This document shows positions 1 through 6,840 of a stretch of DNA of 12,162 bases, piece by piece (position 1 is the stretch's first letter; the number at the start of each line of letters is the position of its first letter). The position numbers and the translations under genes were made by a program. The notes below the pieces were generated by a model. The model saw only the letters and a program-made list of their open reading frames with translations, did not search any database and was not told the DNA's origin. The DNA is taken from NCBI GenBank assembly GCA_903930515.1, contig CAIYYW010000011.1, positions 1 to 12,162 on the forward strand. Reading direction: 5' to 3'. This DNA is from an uncultured delta proteobacterium (GTDB taxonomy: Bacteria; RBG-13-61-14; DRUE01).

Positions 1-458
1 AAAAAATACAGGCCATAGGCCAAAGCCCCCAGGGCGAAGGTTTCCTTCTGGGCGTTCTGCCAGTAATTGTTATAGATGATGGTGGAAAAAACTCCGTAAA
101 TCGCCGCGGCCCATATTCCGCTCCGGCGGTCCAGCAGGCGGGCCGAGGCTAGATAAACGCCGACGATGGTGAAGAGGCGGAAGATGAGATCGAACCGGTT
201 CACCGCTTCCGGCTTTAAGCCGAACAGCTTGAGTGCGAGCGCGTAGCTATAAAAGATTCCCGGGAAATTAAAATGGTATAGGTCCCGGTAAACCGCCTCC
301 CCGTTCAAAATCCGCCAGCCGAAATATGCGGCCACCCCTTGGTCTCTGCCCAGCGGGATATGAATTGAGAGCAGGCTCAGGAGGGAAACCAGGATCAGGA
401 TGGAGAGGAGCAGGAATAGCACCCAAACCCGGTTCAGATTCCATCCATTCTCCGGCAT
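1..458 (-). CDS. GT39/PMT-type membrane glycosyltransferase, N-terminal part (runs off left edge)
   Basis: Only the first 152 codons are in the window; the gene continues past position 1. The ATG at 458-456 overlaps the galT stop by one base (TGATG) and has GAGGG just upstream, so translation is probably coupled to galT. Residues about 11-32 form a hydrophobic membrane segment. It is followed by GRDQGVAAYFGW (D39 in a position typical of the first catalytic Asp of the family), then YRDLYHFNFPG with a second acidic residue at D59, and later NNYWQNAQKETF. This order is typical of polytopic glycosyltransferases of the PMT_2/ArnT group, which move sugar from a polyprenyl-phosphate donor to an acceptor on the outer face of the membrane. 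Donor and acceptor cannot be read from the fragment. The galT neighbour suggests a role in sugar or surface polysaccharide assembly, which is an inference. Confidence 0.75.
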   Translation of the reverse strand, partial: MPENGWNLNRVWVLFLLLSILILVSLLSLLSIHIPLGRDQGVAAYFGWRILNGEAVYRDLYHFNFPGIFYSYALALKLFGLKPEAVNRFDLIFRLFTIVGVYLASARLLDRRSGIWAAAIYGVFSTIIYNNYWQNAQKETFALGALAYGLYF

Positions 459-1456
459 CATCCCTCGGCCCGGATCAGCCAATTGGTGGCTTCTTCCGGC
501 GAGACCGGGTTGATGTAAAAACCGCTCCCGTATTCAAATCCAGCCACCTGGGTCAGCCGGGGCATAATTTCCAGGTGCCAATGATAATAGTCGCATTTTT
601 CCTCCCCGAACGGCACCGTGTGCAGGACCAGATTGAAATGCGGATACTGGAGAACCTGGTCCAGCTTGAGCATCGCGGATTTCACCGCCTGGGCCAGCAG
701 GCCGAACAATTGGTCGGGACTCTGATCAAAAGAGGGCCGATGATTCTTCGGCATCACCCAGAGTTCAAAGGGAAAAATCGGCGCCCAGGGGGAGATGGCG
801 ATGAACTCCTCGTTTTCAAACACCAATCGTTCCTTGTCCGAAAGCTCCTGATGAACGATGTCGCAGAAAATACAGCGCTCCTTGTATTTGTAATATTCCT
901 TGGCGCCCCGCATCTCTTCAATGATCTGCTTGGGAAGGATCGGAAGCGCGATCAGTTGGGAATGACGATGGTCCATCATTGCGCCCGCGGTTTGTCCGTG
1001 GTTTTTGAAGATCAGGACATATTTCATCCGCTGATCTTTCTTCAGGTCCATAATCCGCTCGCGGTAAGCCAGATATATTTCGGTCAGGTTCTGGAGGCTG
1101 AGCTGGGAATAATATTGTTTATGGCTCGGGTTTTCAATAATGATCTCGTGCGCGCCCAAGCCGGAAATCTTGTCGTAATACCCGACCCCTTCCCGCTCCA
1201 GTTCCGTCTCCACCCGAAGGATCGGCTCGCGGTTCGGGATCACCCGGACCCGCCAGTCCGGCCCGTCTTTTTTGCTGCCCGGTTCCCGGAAGGCGAAAAT
1301 CTCCGGAGGGGTGAGCGATTCATTGCCCATACAGAACGGACACCGCTCCCCGGTCTCGGGGTAAGGCTCGGTATGGAAACCCACAAACCGCTTCCGCCGC
1401 TCGCCCGCGATAATCACCCATTTCCCGTCCACCGGGTCTCGTCTGAATTCAGCCAT
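458..1456 (-). CDS. galT: Galactose-1-phosphate uridylyltransferase
   Basis: 332 aa, close to the usual bacterial GalT length. The enzyme exchanges UMP between UDP-glucose and galactose-1-phosphate (Leloir pathway) through a uridylylated histidine. Family landmarks in order: N-terminal FRRDPVDGKWVIIAGER; zinc-type CPFC at C39/C42 followed by GNESLTPPE; RVIPNREP; H112 in the ENPSH segment, matching the third zinc ligand region; the active-site motif DHRHSQ with H163 and H165 (H165 the expected nucleophile) and Q167; a second CIFC pair at C195/C198; and C-terminal HWHLEIMPR (H292, H294). The active site reads HRH rather than the HPH of E. coli, a variation known among more distant GalT proteins, so the exact sugar-1-phosphate substrate is less certain. 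The ATG has AGAGGA 4-5 nt upstream. The gene lies 67 nt after the HEAT-repeat gene and overlaps the next glycosyltransferase gene. Confidence 0.88.
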   Translation of the reverse strand: MAEFRRDPVDGKWVIIAGERRKRFVGFHTEPYPETGERCPFCMGNESLTPPEIFAFREPGSKKDGPDWRVRVIPNREPILRVETELEREGVGYYDKISGLGAHEIIIENPSHKQYYSQLSLQNLTEIYLAYRERIMDLKKDQRMKYVLIFKNHGQTAGAMMDHRHSQLIALPILPKQIIEEMRGAKEYYKYKERCIFCDIVHQELSDKERLVFENEEFIAISPWAPIFPFELWVMPKNHRPSFDQSPDQLFGLLAQAVKSAMLKLDQVLQYPHFNLVLHTVPFGEEKCDYYHWHLEIMPRLTQVAGFEYGSGFYINPVSPEEATNWLIRAEG

Positions 1457-1523
1457 TTTTCCTCTCGAATTATAGCGGTATTTCCGGGATTATTAAAATT
1501 AGAGACCAACCCGGATAGATTGA

Positions 1524-2114
1524 TCAAGTCTGGAATTCGCCTAAAACCTTGGCCGCGATTTTTCTTACCGCCGTATCGGGATGATCCAGGAGTCCAATAA
1601 TGTCGTTGATGGAGTCCAGGGCGTTGAGTTTTCCCAGCGATTCCATCGCCGTCATCACCAGGTATTTATTCTCGCGCTTGAGCAGCGGGATCAAATGCCG
1701 GGCCAGGTCGCGGCGTCTGAATTTGCCCAGCACCTCGGCCGCCATGGTCTGGATGGTCACGCTGGGATCGCTTAGTTTGTGGACCAGCACCGGGAGGGCC
1801 TTTTCATTCTTGATCTCGCCCAGCATCCGGATCGAGGCCGCCCGGATTTCTTCCTCGTTATGGTCCAGGGCGTGAATCAGGGAGGGCAGGCATTCGTCGG
1901 TTCCGAGTTTGCCCAGGGCGTAAATCGCCCGGAGCTGGGTTTCCTTGTCTCCCTTGCGGTAACGCTCCAGGATGGCGGGGAGGTGGTTCATCCCATCCAG
2001 CCGCTCGAGCGAGCCGGCGGCCATCTGTCTCACCTCGTCCTCCGGGTCCTTGAGCAGACGGATCAAATGCTCTCGCCTGGAATCCTGGTCCGAATTCTTG
2101 TTTTGCGGGTTCAT
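1524..2114 (-). CDS. HEAT-repeat protein
   Basis: 196 aa from the ATG at 2114; a TTG at 2120 would add two residues. Neither start has a strong ribosome-binding site, so the start is provisional. After a short polar N-terminus (NPQNKNSDQDS) the protein is about six back-to-back helical HEAT/PBS-lyase-type units of about 30 residues. They are recognisable by the recurring pattern D(P/H)...VR..AA..LG.(L/F), for example EVRQMAAGSLERL, EIRAASIRMLGEI, TIQTMAAEVLGKF and AVRKIAAKVLGEF. No signal peptide, membrane segment or catalytic motif is seen, so it is probably a cytoplasmic scaffold or protein-binding module. It starts 34 nt after the kinase stop, which suggests a partner or substrate adaptor of that kinase (inference). 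HEAT repeats alone do not define a function. Confidence 0.82.
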   Translation of the reverse strand: MNPQNKNSDQDSRREHLIRLLKDPEDEVRQMAAGSLERLDGMNHLPAILERYRKGDKETQLRAIYALGKLGTDECLPSLIHALDHNEEEIRAASIRMLGEIKNEKALPVLVHKLSDPSVTIQTMAAEVLGKFRRRDLARHLIPLLKRENKYLVMTAMESLGKLNALDSINDIIGLLDHPDTAVRKIAAKVLGEFQT

Positions 2115-2148
2115 TTCCAATCGCTTGGGTCGAAATCAGATTGCCGGC

Positions 2149-4119
2149 TCATTCCGCCTTGACCTTTTTCAGGGCCTCCAGCAGTTCTTTGGCGTTTTGA
2201 AAACGGTAGGCCGGATCTTTTTGCATGCACTTCAGAATCAGGTTGCTGAGTTCTCCGTCAAGAGAGTCGTTCAGGGTTTTGGCCTCCGGCGGTGGCGTGT
2301 GGATATGGTGATAGACCGCGTCGCCGGTCTTGAAGGGAAGCTGGCCGATGACCATCTCGAACATCGTGACCCCCAGGCTGTAAATATCGGTTCGGTGATC
2401 AATCTCCTTGCCCATTGCCTGCTCCGGGCTCATATAATACGGGGTGCCGCTGGCGATGGTCTGGTATCCTTTCACTTCTTCCAGGACTTTGGCCAGCCCG
2501 AAATCCATCAGCTTGGTCTGCCGGTCCTTGGTCCACATCACATTGCTGCTCTTGATGTCCCGGTGAACCACTTTGCGCTCGTGAGCGTATTCCAGCGCCT
2601 TGCACACCTGGCCCGCGATCAGTAAAACCGCCTTGGTCGGAAGCTTGCCCTCGCGGGTCAGAATCTGCTTGACCGTTTCCCCCTCCACATATTCCATCGC
2701 AATATAATAATTGCCCGCTTCCTCGCCCGCGTCATAGACCGTGACAATGTTCGGGTGATTGAGCCGGGCCGCGCTCTTGGCTTCGCGGAAAAAATTCCTC
2801 AGCGCCGTGGGATGCTCCTTGAGGTTGGCTGGAAGCACCTTATACGCCACCACCCGGTCCAGGATGGTGTCACGCGCCTGGTAAACAATCCCCATTCCTC
2901 CCCGGCCGATCTCCTCAATGATCTCATAGCGCACCGGCTTATCCATCCCGAGCGGCTCGCCTTCCCGGAGGCTTTGGGTGTCTTCCATACTGGGCGTGGA
3001 GCTCCGGCTGTCAATAATCGTCCGTTGCTGCTTCAGCCGGTCCAGGCGGTTCCGGGCGTCCTGGTAATCAAGGTTGACCAGGAGGATTTTTTCATAAACC
3101 CCCATCGCGTCTTCAAAATCCCCCAGCCGCTCGTTGAGGAGCGCGAGTTGGTAAAAGTCCTCCAGGTTGGACCGGCTCAACTCCTGGTTGTCAGTAGCCA
3201 ACCGGAGCGATTCCCGGGCCAGGTTGAGCATGCCCTTTTCCTGGAAAATCTTGGACAACAGCGAGCAGGCCTTTTGATAGTCCTCTTTGCTCTTGTCCAC
3301 CTGTTGAAGCGCGGAGATGGCGCGGTCCAGAAGGCCCCGCTGGTAATAGCTGGAGCCGGCCCGAAAAAACTCCCCGGCCTTCTCAAACATCTCGCTGGCC
3401 CGGGTCAGCTCGGAAGCCCGCTCGTAACACCGGCCGGCCTGGCTGAATTCCCCGGCCTTCTCGAAATCCTCTCCGGCCTCCTGCCAGTTCTCCAGCTGCT
3501 CCCAGATCTCGCCGGCCGTCCGGAATTTTCCAGCCTTTTCCAAAGAACGCGCCGATTTTTTGGGGTCTCCCAACTCCTGGTAGATCGCGGAAGCCTGTTC
3601 CCAGTTCTCCGCCTTTTCCAGTTCCCCGATCGCTTCCTGCTTCTTCCCTTGCTCCAGGTAATACTTCGCGCGCAACTCCGCGGCCTTGCCCGGCTCGCCC
3701 ATCTTCTCCAGACACTCCGCGGCTTTTAAAATCTTGCCCGCGTTCTGGAACCGCTCCGCGGCTTCCTTGAGCCGTCCCAGGTCGAGAAGGGTCTGGCCGG
3801 ATTCTTCGAACAGCTTGGCCCGGTCCCAAAGCGCGATCGCCTGTTCCACATTTTGGGCCTTGCTGAAATCGCGAGCGGCTTCCCGCGCCAGGGCCTGGTA
3901 AAAGCTCATCTCCTGAGGGACGATCTCTCCGCCCACCCTGGCCTCCATCTGCTCCAGCGCCTTCACCAGGGCGTCCCCCGCACTCTTGAACTCGCTCACT
4001 TCCTGGTAAAGCTGGGCCGCCTTGCGGAATAAGCCGGCCCGGAAATAAATCTCCGCGGCCCGCTTCTTGTTCCCGGCCTGTTCAAACAGTTCCGCGGATT
4101 TTTTCAGGTCTCCCTGCAA
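2149..4119 (-). CDS. TPR-repeat Ser/Thr protein kinase, main part of a frameshifted gene
   Basis: This frame encodes 656 aa from a TTG at 4119. That TTG is probably not a true start, because the same frame stays open with TPR-like sequence up to the homopolymer at 4200-4206 and there joins the frame beginning at 4540. The first ~360 residues are degenerate TPR/alpha-SNAP-like helical repeats (KAGEF..AG..YE-type units). A short linker (about 365-397) leads to a full Hanks-type kinase domain (about 398-650): glycine loop GRGGMG at 405-410, VAYK with K427, E446 as the likely C-helix Glu, HRDIKSSN with D521, DFG with D539, SGTPYYMSPEQ and DIYSLG. All catalytic residues are present and it is of the RD class, so an active kinase is expected. 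Joined to the upstream part, the protein would be 796 aa and membrane-anchored, with the kinase in the cytoplasm. Its target is unknown; the adjacent HEAT protein is a candidate partner. Confidence 0.88.
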   Translation of the reverse strand: MQGDLKKSAELFEQAGNKKRAAEIYFRAGLFRKAAQLYQEVSEFKSAGDALVKALEQMEARVGGEIVPQEMSFYQALAREAARDFSKAQNVEQAIALWDRAKLFEESGQTLLDLGRLKEAAERFQNAGKILKAAECLEKMGEPGKAAELRAKYYLEQGKKQEAIGELEKAENWEQASAIYQELGDPKKSARSLEKAGKFRTAGEIWEQLENWQEAGEDFEKAGEFSQAGRCYERASELTRASEMFEKAGEFFRAGSSYYQRGLLDRAISALQQVDKSKEDYQKACSLLSKIFQEKGMLNLARESLRLATDNQELSRSNLEDFYQLALLNERLGDFEDAMGVYEKILLVNLDYQDARNRLDRLKQQRTIIDSRSSTPSMEDTQSLREGEPLGMDKPVRYEIIEEIGRGGMGIVYQARDTILDRVVAYKVLPANLKEHPTALRNFFREAKSAARLNHPNIVTVYDAGEEAGNYYIAMEYVEGETVKQILTREGKLPTKAVLLIAGQVCKALEYAHERKVVHRDIKSSNVMWTKDRQTKLMDFGLAKVLEEVKGYQTIASGTPYYMSPEQAMGKEIDHRTDIYSLGVTMFEMVIGQLPFKTGDAVYHHIHTPPPEAKTLNDSLDGELSNLILKCMQKDPAYRFQNAKELLEALKKVKAE

Positions 4120-4147
4120 ATAATGGATCTGGCCGGCGGAAGCGAAA

Positions 4148-4540
4148 TCATTGCTTTGCTCGAACAGCGCCGCGGCCCGGGTAAGATCGTCCAGCTCGGA
4201 AAAAAATTTTCGCCGCTTCCTTGATCTTGCCTTGCTTTAAAAAACTCCTGGCCGCGCCCAGCGGATGCTTCCCCTTGAGATAGTACTCGGAAGCCTCCGG
4301 GAACCGCTCCAGGTAAAAGGCGATCTCAGCCGCCACCCGGAATTCCCCCAGCTCCAAAAGCTCCTGGAGCTGCCGCTGGATTTTTTTGTCCCCCCAGTCC
4401 TTGATCTTTTCCCGCCAGTCCAGTTCGGTGGGAGCGGCCTTTCCCCCCGCGGCCTTGACCCCGAAATAAACCGCGGTCAAGCCGATCGCGAGTAATCCCA
4501 GGTAGGGCAGATACGGTTGGATCTCCTCCCAATTCATCAT
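4148..4540 (-). CDS. Membrane-anchored N-terminal part of the TPR kinase (frameshifted fragment)
   Basis: 130-aa reading frame starting ATGATG at 4540, 3 nt after the queH stop. GAAGG directly abuts the first ATG and AAGGGG lies further upstream. Residues about 10-29 (LPYLGLLAIGLTAVYFGVKA) form a single membrane anchor. Residues about 41-111 are polar and helical, with TPR-like units (FYLERFPEASEYYLKGK, AARSFLKQGKIKEAAK). The last ~19 residues (FFRAGRSYPGRGAVRAKQ) lose the repeat pattern. The neighbouring frame continues it perfectly as SELDDLTRAAALFEQSNDF and runs into the kinase gene. I read this as the 5' part of one 796-codon gene (2149-4540) interrupted by one extra base in the A4T7 tract of the coding strand. 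It is unlikely to be an independent protein unless the frameshift is real and fixed. Confidence 0.7.
   Translation of the reverse strand: MMNWEEIQPYLPYLGLLAIGLTAVYFGVKAAGGKAAPTELDWREKIKDWGDKKIQRQLQELLELGEFRVAAEIAFYLERFPEASEYYLKGKHPLGAARSFLKQGKIKEAAKIFFRAGRSYPGRGAVRAKQ
4200..4210 (-). other. Frameshift site: A4T7 tract in the kinase gene
   Basis: On the coding strand the tract reads AAAATTTTTTT (plus-strand A7 at 4200-4206, T4 at 4207-4210). Upstream, the frame in use is that of the ATG at 4540; downstream, all TPR and kinase coding is one nucleotide further on. With six T's instead of seven, the translation reads through as EAAKIFSELDDLTRAAALFEQ, keeping the helical repeat intact with no stop. 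Possible explanations are a homopolymer sequencing or assembly error, a genuine inactivating or phase-variable indel, or transcriptional slippage / +1 ribosomal frameshifting. The sequence cannot distinguish these. Confidence 0.85.
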
Positions 4541-4543
4541 CCT

Positions 4544-5107
4544 TCAGACCACCCCTTGCTCGCTCGCGGCCCTGGTCTTGTAAAACCGCTCGTATTCGCT
4601 GTAAACGCAGCCGCAATATTTCTGCCGGTATATGCCCAAGGCCAGGGATTGTTCAATCCCCTTCTTCCATCCCTCCCGGAAATCACGGTACAGGAATGGG
4701 ACCTGGTGCTCTTTTGCCACGGCCTCCGCGATCTCGCGGGCCAGATCGTGTTTCTGAAATTTGGAATAAAAAATTGTGGAAGTGAAATAGTCGAACTTGC
4801 CCTTCCGGGCGTAACGGGCGGTTTCGGAAAAGCGCAGGTAATAGCAAAGCTCGCAGCGTTTCTCCTCGCGGAAGCTCACCAGCCGAAACCAATCCTTGGC
4901 CCGATACTCTTCTTCCCAGATCATCCGCAGGGTCAGGCCGATCGCCGTTTCCTGCAAGGCATCTTTGCGCTTTAAATATTCCTGATAAGGGTGAATGTTG
5001 GGGTTGCAGAAAAAACCGGTCGGCGCAAGCTTTTCCGCCCGGAGCGATTCCACCGGGTGGAGCGCGCAGGGAGCGCAACAGATATGGATCAGGACCTTGT
5101 CCGTCAT
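4544..5107 (-). CDS. queH: Epoxyqueuosine reductase QueH (DUF208 family)
   Basis: 187 aa, normal length for QueH. The enzyme reduces epoxyqueuosine to queuosine in tRNA, the last step of queuosine synthesis, and is unrelated to the cobalamin-dependent QueG. Family signatures: N-terminal HICCAPC with C10, C11 and C14; NPNIHPYQEYLKR (35-47); RCELCYYLR with C85 and C88; DYFTSTIFYSKFQKH; DFREGWKKGIEQS; and C-terminal GIYRQKYCGCVYSEYER with C165 and C167. All the cysteines expected for the Fe-S cluster and metal site are present. The start is the ATG at 5107, 8 nt after the stop of the pentapeptide-repeat gene; the leader GGGGTAAAGAAAAAA gives a weak purine-rich ribosome-binding site. The gene is embedded in the ruv-containing transcript, and no other queuosine gene is in the window. 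Confidence 0.95.
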   Translation of the reverse strand: MTDKVLIHICCAPCALHPVESLRAEKLAPTGFFCNPNIHPYQEYLKRKDALQETAIGLTLRMIWEEEYRAKDWFRLVSFREEKRCELCYYLRFSETARYARKGKFDYFTSTIFYSKFQKHDLAREIAEAVAKEHQVPFLYRDFREGWKKGIEQSLALGIYRQKYCGCVYSEYERFYKTRAASEQGVV

Positions 5108-5115
5108 TTTTTTCT

Positions 5116-6840
5116 TTACCCCTTCTGCGCCACAAAAGCGATTACCGCGACTGCGGCCCAGACTATGCAGTTAAAAATGGAAACCATCCGGGCGCCCTGG
5201 GCCGAAGGGGTTTCTTTCCGGTCCCCGGTGAAGCCCAGGATGATGGCCAGGACGCTTAATCCCAAACCCGCGGCCAGGCTGCCCAAAAAGATTGATTCGA
5301 AATTGTTGAATTTGGCGAAATACAGGGCGGAATCCATAATCCAGATCAAAGGTCCGGCCAAAAGCGCGCAGAAGAAGAGCAGGGGAGCGGGGTCAAATTT
5401 TTTCCCGAAGACCACGGTCCGGTCTTTTCCCGAAGCGCAGACCGGGCACTTGCCGCTTTTGTCCAGATGCTGACCGCACTCCGGGCAAAGCGCCTTGTGC
5501 TCCTTTTTCTTGATCTTGGCGTTCTTAACATTGGCGCCGGTCAGCACCGCCTGGTTCAATTCCACTTCTTCCAGCACCGCATTCTGGAGGTTGGCCTGAC
5601 TAAGGTCGGCTTGGTTGAGGTGGGCGTTCCGGAGCGAGGCGTTGGCCAGGTTCGCGGACTGAAGCTTGGCCTGGTTCAGAACCGCGAAATCAAGGTTGGC
5701 CCGTTCCAAAATCGCCTTGGTCAAATCCGCCTGGGCCAGGTTGGCCCCGACCAGGTTGGCCCGGCTCAAATCCGTCTGCGCCAGCTTGGCTCCGTTCAGG
5801 CGAGTGTATGAGAGGTCCGCGTCTTTCAGGACCGCTCCGCTCAGATTGACCTCTTCCAGGTGGGCGCCCTTGAAGTTGATCCGGGAGAGGTTCTGCTTGG
5901 AAAGGTCTCCGCGCGGGAAATCAATCTCTTCAAAATCCGGGGCCGAGATCGCGGCGTTCTTGAAAACCGCCCCCCGGAGTTTGGCCTGGTAAAAATTCAC
6001 CCCGATCAGGCTGGCATCCTCGAATTTGGCCTCGTTCAATTGCGCCCTGGCAAAGTCAATTCCGAACAGGGTTCCGCCCTTGAAGTCGGCGCCGGAGAGG
6101 TTCGCGGCCTGGGCCTGGCAGCGCCTCCATTTGCTTTCCTTGGCCCGGAAATCAATCATATTGGCCTGGCTGAAATCGCAATCCATCAGGGTGGCTGATT
6201 GGAACTGCGCGGTCCGGATTTTGGCGGAAACCAGCCTGCAATTTTCCAGCCGGGCCTTGCTGAAATCAGCGCCCTCCAGGTTGGCCTCGGAAAAGTCAAC
6301 CTCCTCAAGCTCCGCCTCCTTGAATGAGGCCTGGTCCAGGCGCGCCTTGATCAGATTCAGGCCCTGGATTTTCAGGCCGGAAAAGTCCACCTCGCCCAGG
6401 TCGGCTGATTCCAAATCCATCCCGGCCAGTTGTTTTATTTTCAGGACCGTGGTCCTCAGGTTGGCGCCCTTGAGCAGGCATTTTTCAAAACCGGTTTTGC
6501 TCAGGTCCAGCCGGGAGAGCTTCGCGCCCGGGAGTTGGCATTCAATGAATTCCGTGCCCTCCAGGTCCGATGCCTGGAAATCCGCGTCCCGCAATTCAGT
6601 CTTGATCAAGACCGAGTCAACCACCCGGCTGGCCTTGAAATTGCTCCCGGTTAGGTTACATTCTTCAAAACGCGCCCCGCTGAGCACGCTCTCGCTGAAA
6701 TCGGCCTTGGTAAAATTGCACTGGTAAAAATTCAGCCCCTTCCATTCCACCGAGGCCGCGGTCAGGCCGGAGAAATCCTTGCCCTCGATCCGCTCTCCGC
6801 TCTGGGCCAGATCCTCAATCTCTTTTATCCTGACATCCAT
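5116..6840 (-). CDS. Pentapeptide-repeat protein with zinc ribbon and three membrane segments
   Basis: 574 aa. Residues about 22-443 are an almost unbroken series of A(D/N)LXX pentapeptides, more degenerate in the first 140 residues and nearly perfect from about 320 (e.g. ADLSYTRLNGAKLAQTDLSR). This predicts a very long right-handed quadrilateral beta-helix. A lysine-rich linker leads to a zinc-ribbon-like CPEC...CPVC (C452, C455, C465, C468), then three hydrophobic segments at about 486-508, 515-537 and 552-572. The protein is thus a C-terminally membrane-anchored beta-helix. The ATG at 6840 overlaps the ruvB stop (TGATG), so it is translationally coupled to ruvB. Some pentapeptide proteins (Qnr, MfpA) mimic DNA and bind gyrase, but the membrane anchor makes that role doubtful here. 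The function is unknown. Confidence 0.9.
   Translation of the reverse strand: MDVRIKEIEDLAQSGERIEGKDFSGLTAASVEWKGLNFYQCNFTKADFSESVLSGARFEECNLTGSNFKASRVVDSVLIKTELRDADFQASDLEGTEFIECQLPGAKLSRLDLSKTGFEKCLLKGANLRTTVLKIKQLAGMDLESADLGEVDFSGLKIQGLNLIKARLDQASFKEAELEEVDFSEANLEGADFSKARLENCRLVSAKIRTAQFQSATLMDCDFSQANMIDFRAKESKWRRCQAQAANLSGADFKGGTLFGIDFARAQLNEAKFEDASLIGVNFYQAKLRGAVFKNAAISAPDFEEIDFPRGDLSKQNLSRINFKGAHLEEVNLSGAVLKDADLSYTRLNGAKLAQTDLSRANLVGANLAQADLTKAILERANLDFAVLNQAKLQSANLANASLRNAHLNQADLSQANLQNAVLEEVELNQAVLTGANVKNAKIKKKEHKALCPECGQHLDKSGKCPVCASGKDRTVVFGKKFDPAPLLFFCALLAGPLIWIMDSALYFAKFNNFESIFLGSLAAGLGLSVLAIILGFTGDRKETPSAQGARMVSIFNCIVWAAVAVIAFVAQKG

Noticed and set aside
1469-1497. Perfect TATAAT upstream of galT as a promoter
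   Set aside because: The paired -35 (TTTAAT at 17-nt spacing) is poor. Transcription would start only about 6 nt before the ATG, cutting into the ribosome-binding site.
1481-1513. Inverted repeat TCCGGG/CCCGGA between the HEAT gene and galT as a terminator
   Set aside because: The stem is only 6 bp with a loop of about 20 nt and no following T-run.
326-1600. Long plus-strand open frame of 424 codons opposite galT
   Set aside because: It is antisense to a clear galT gene, with proline/arginine-rich sequence of no family character. Such long antisense frames recur opposite other genes here because of GC-rich codon use.
4117-4119. TTG as the real start of the kinase gene
   Set aside because: It lies inside a TPR unit that continues upstream in the same frame, without a ribosome-binding site. 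The upstream frame from 4540 supplies the missing N-terminus.
5519-6780. DNA-level tandem repeat or CRISPR-like array
   Set aside because: The periodic 15-bp similarity is explained by the pentapeptide coding repeats. There are no spacers or identical repeat units.
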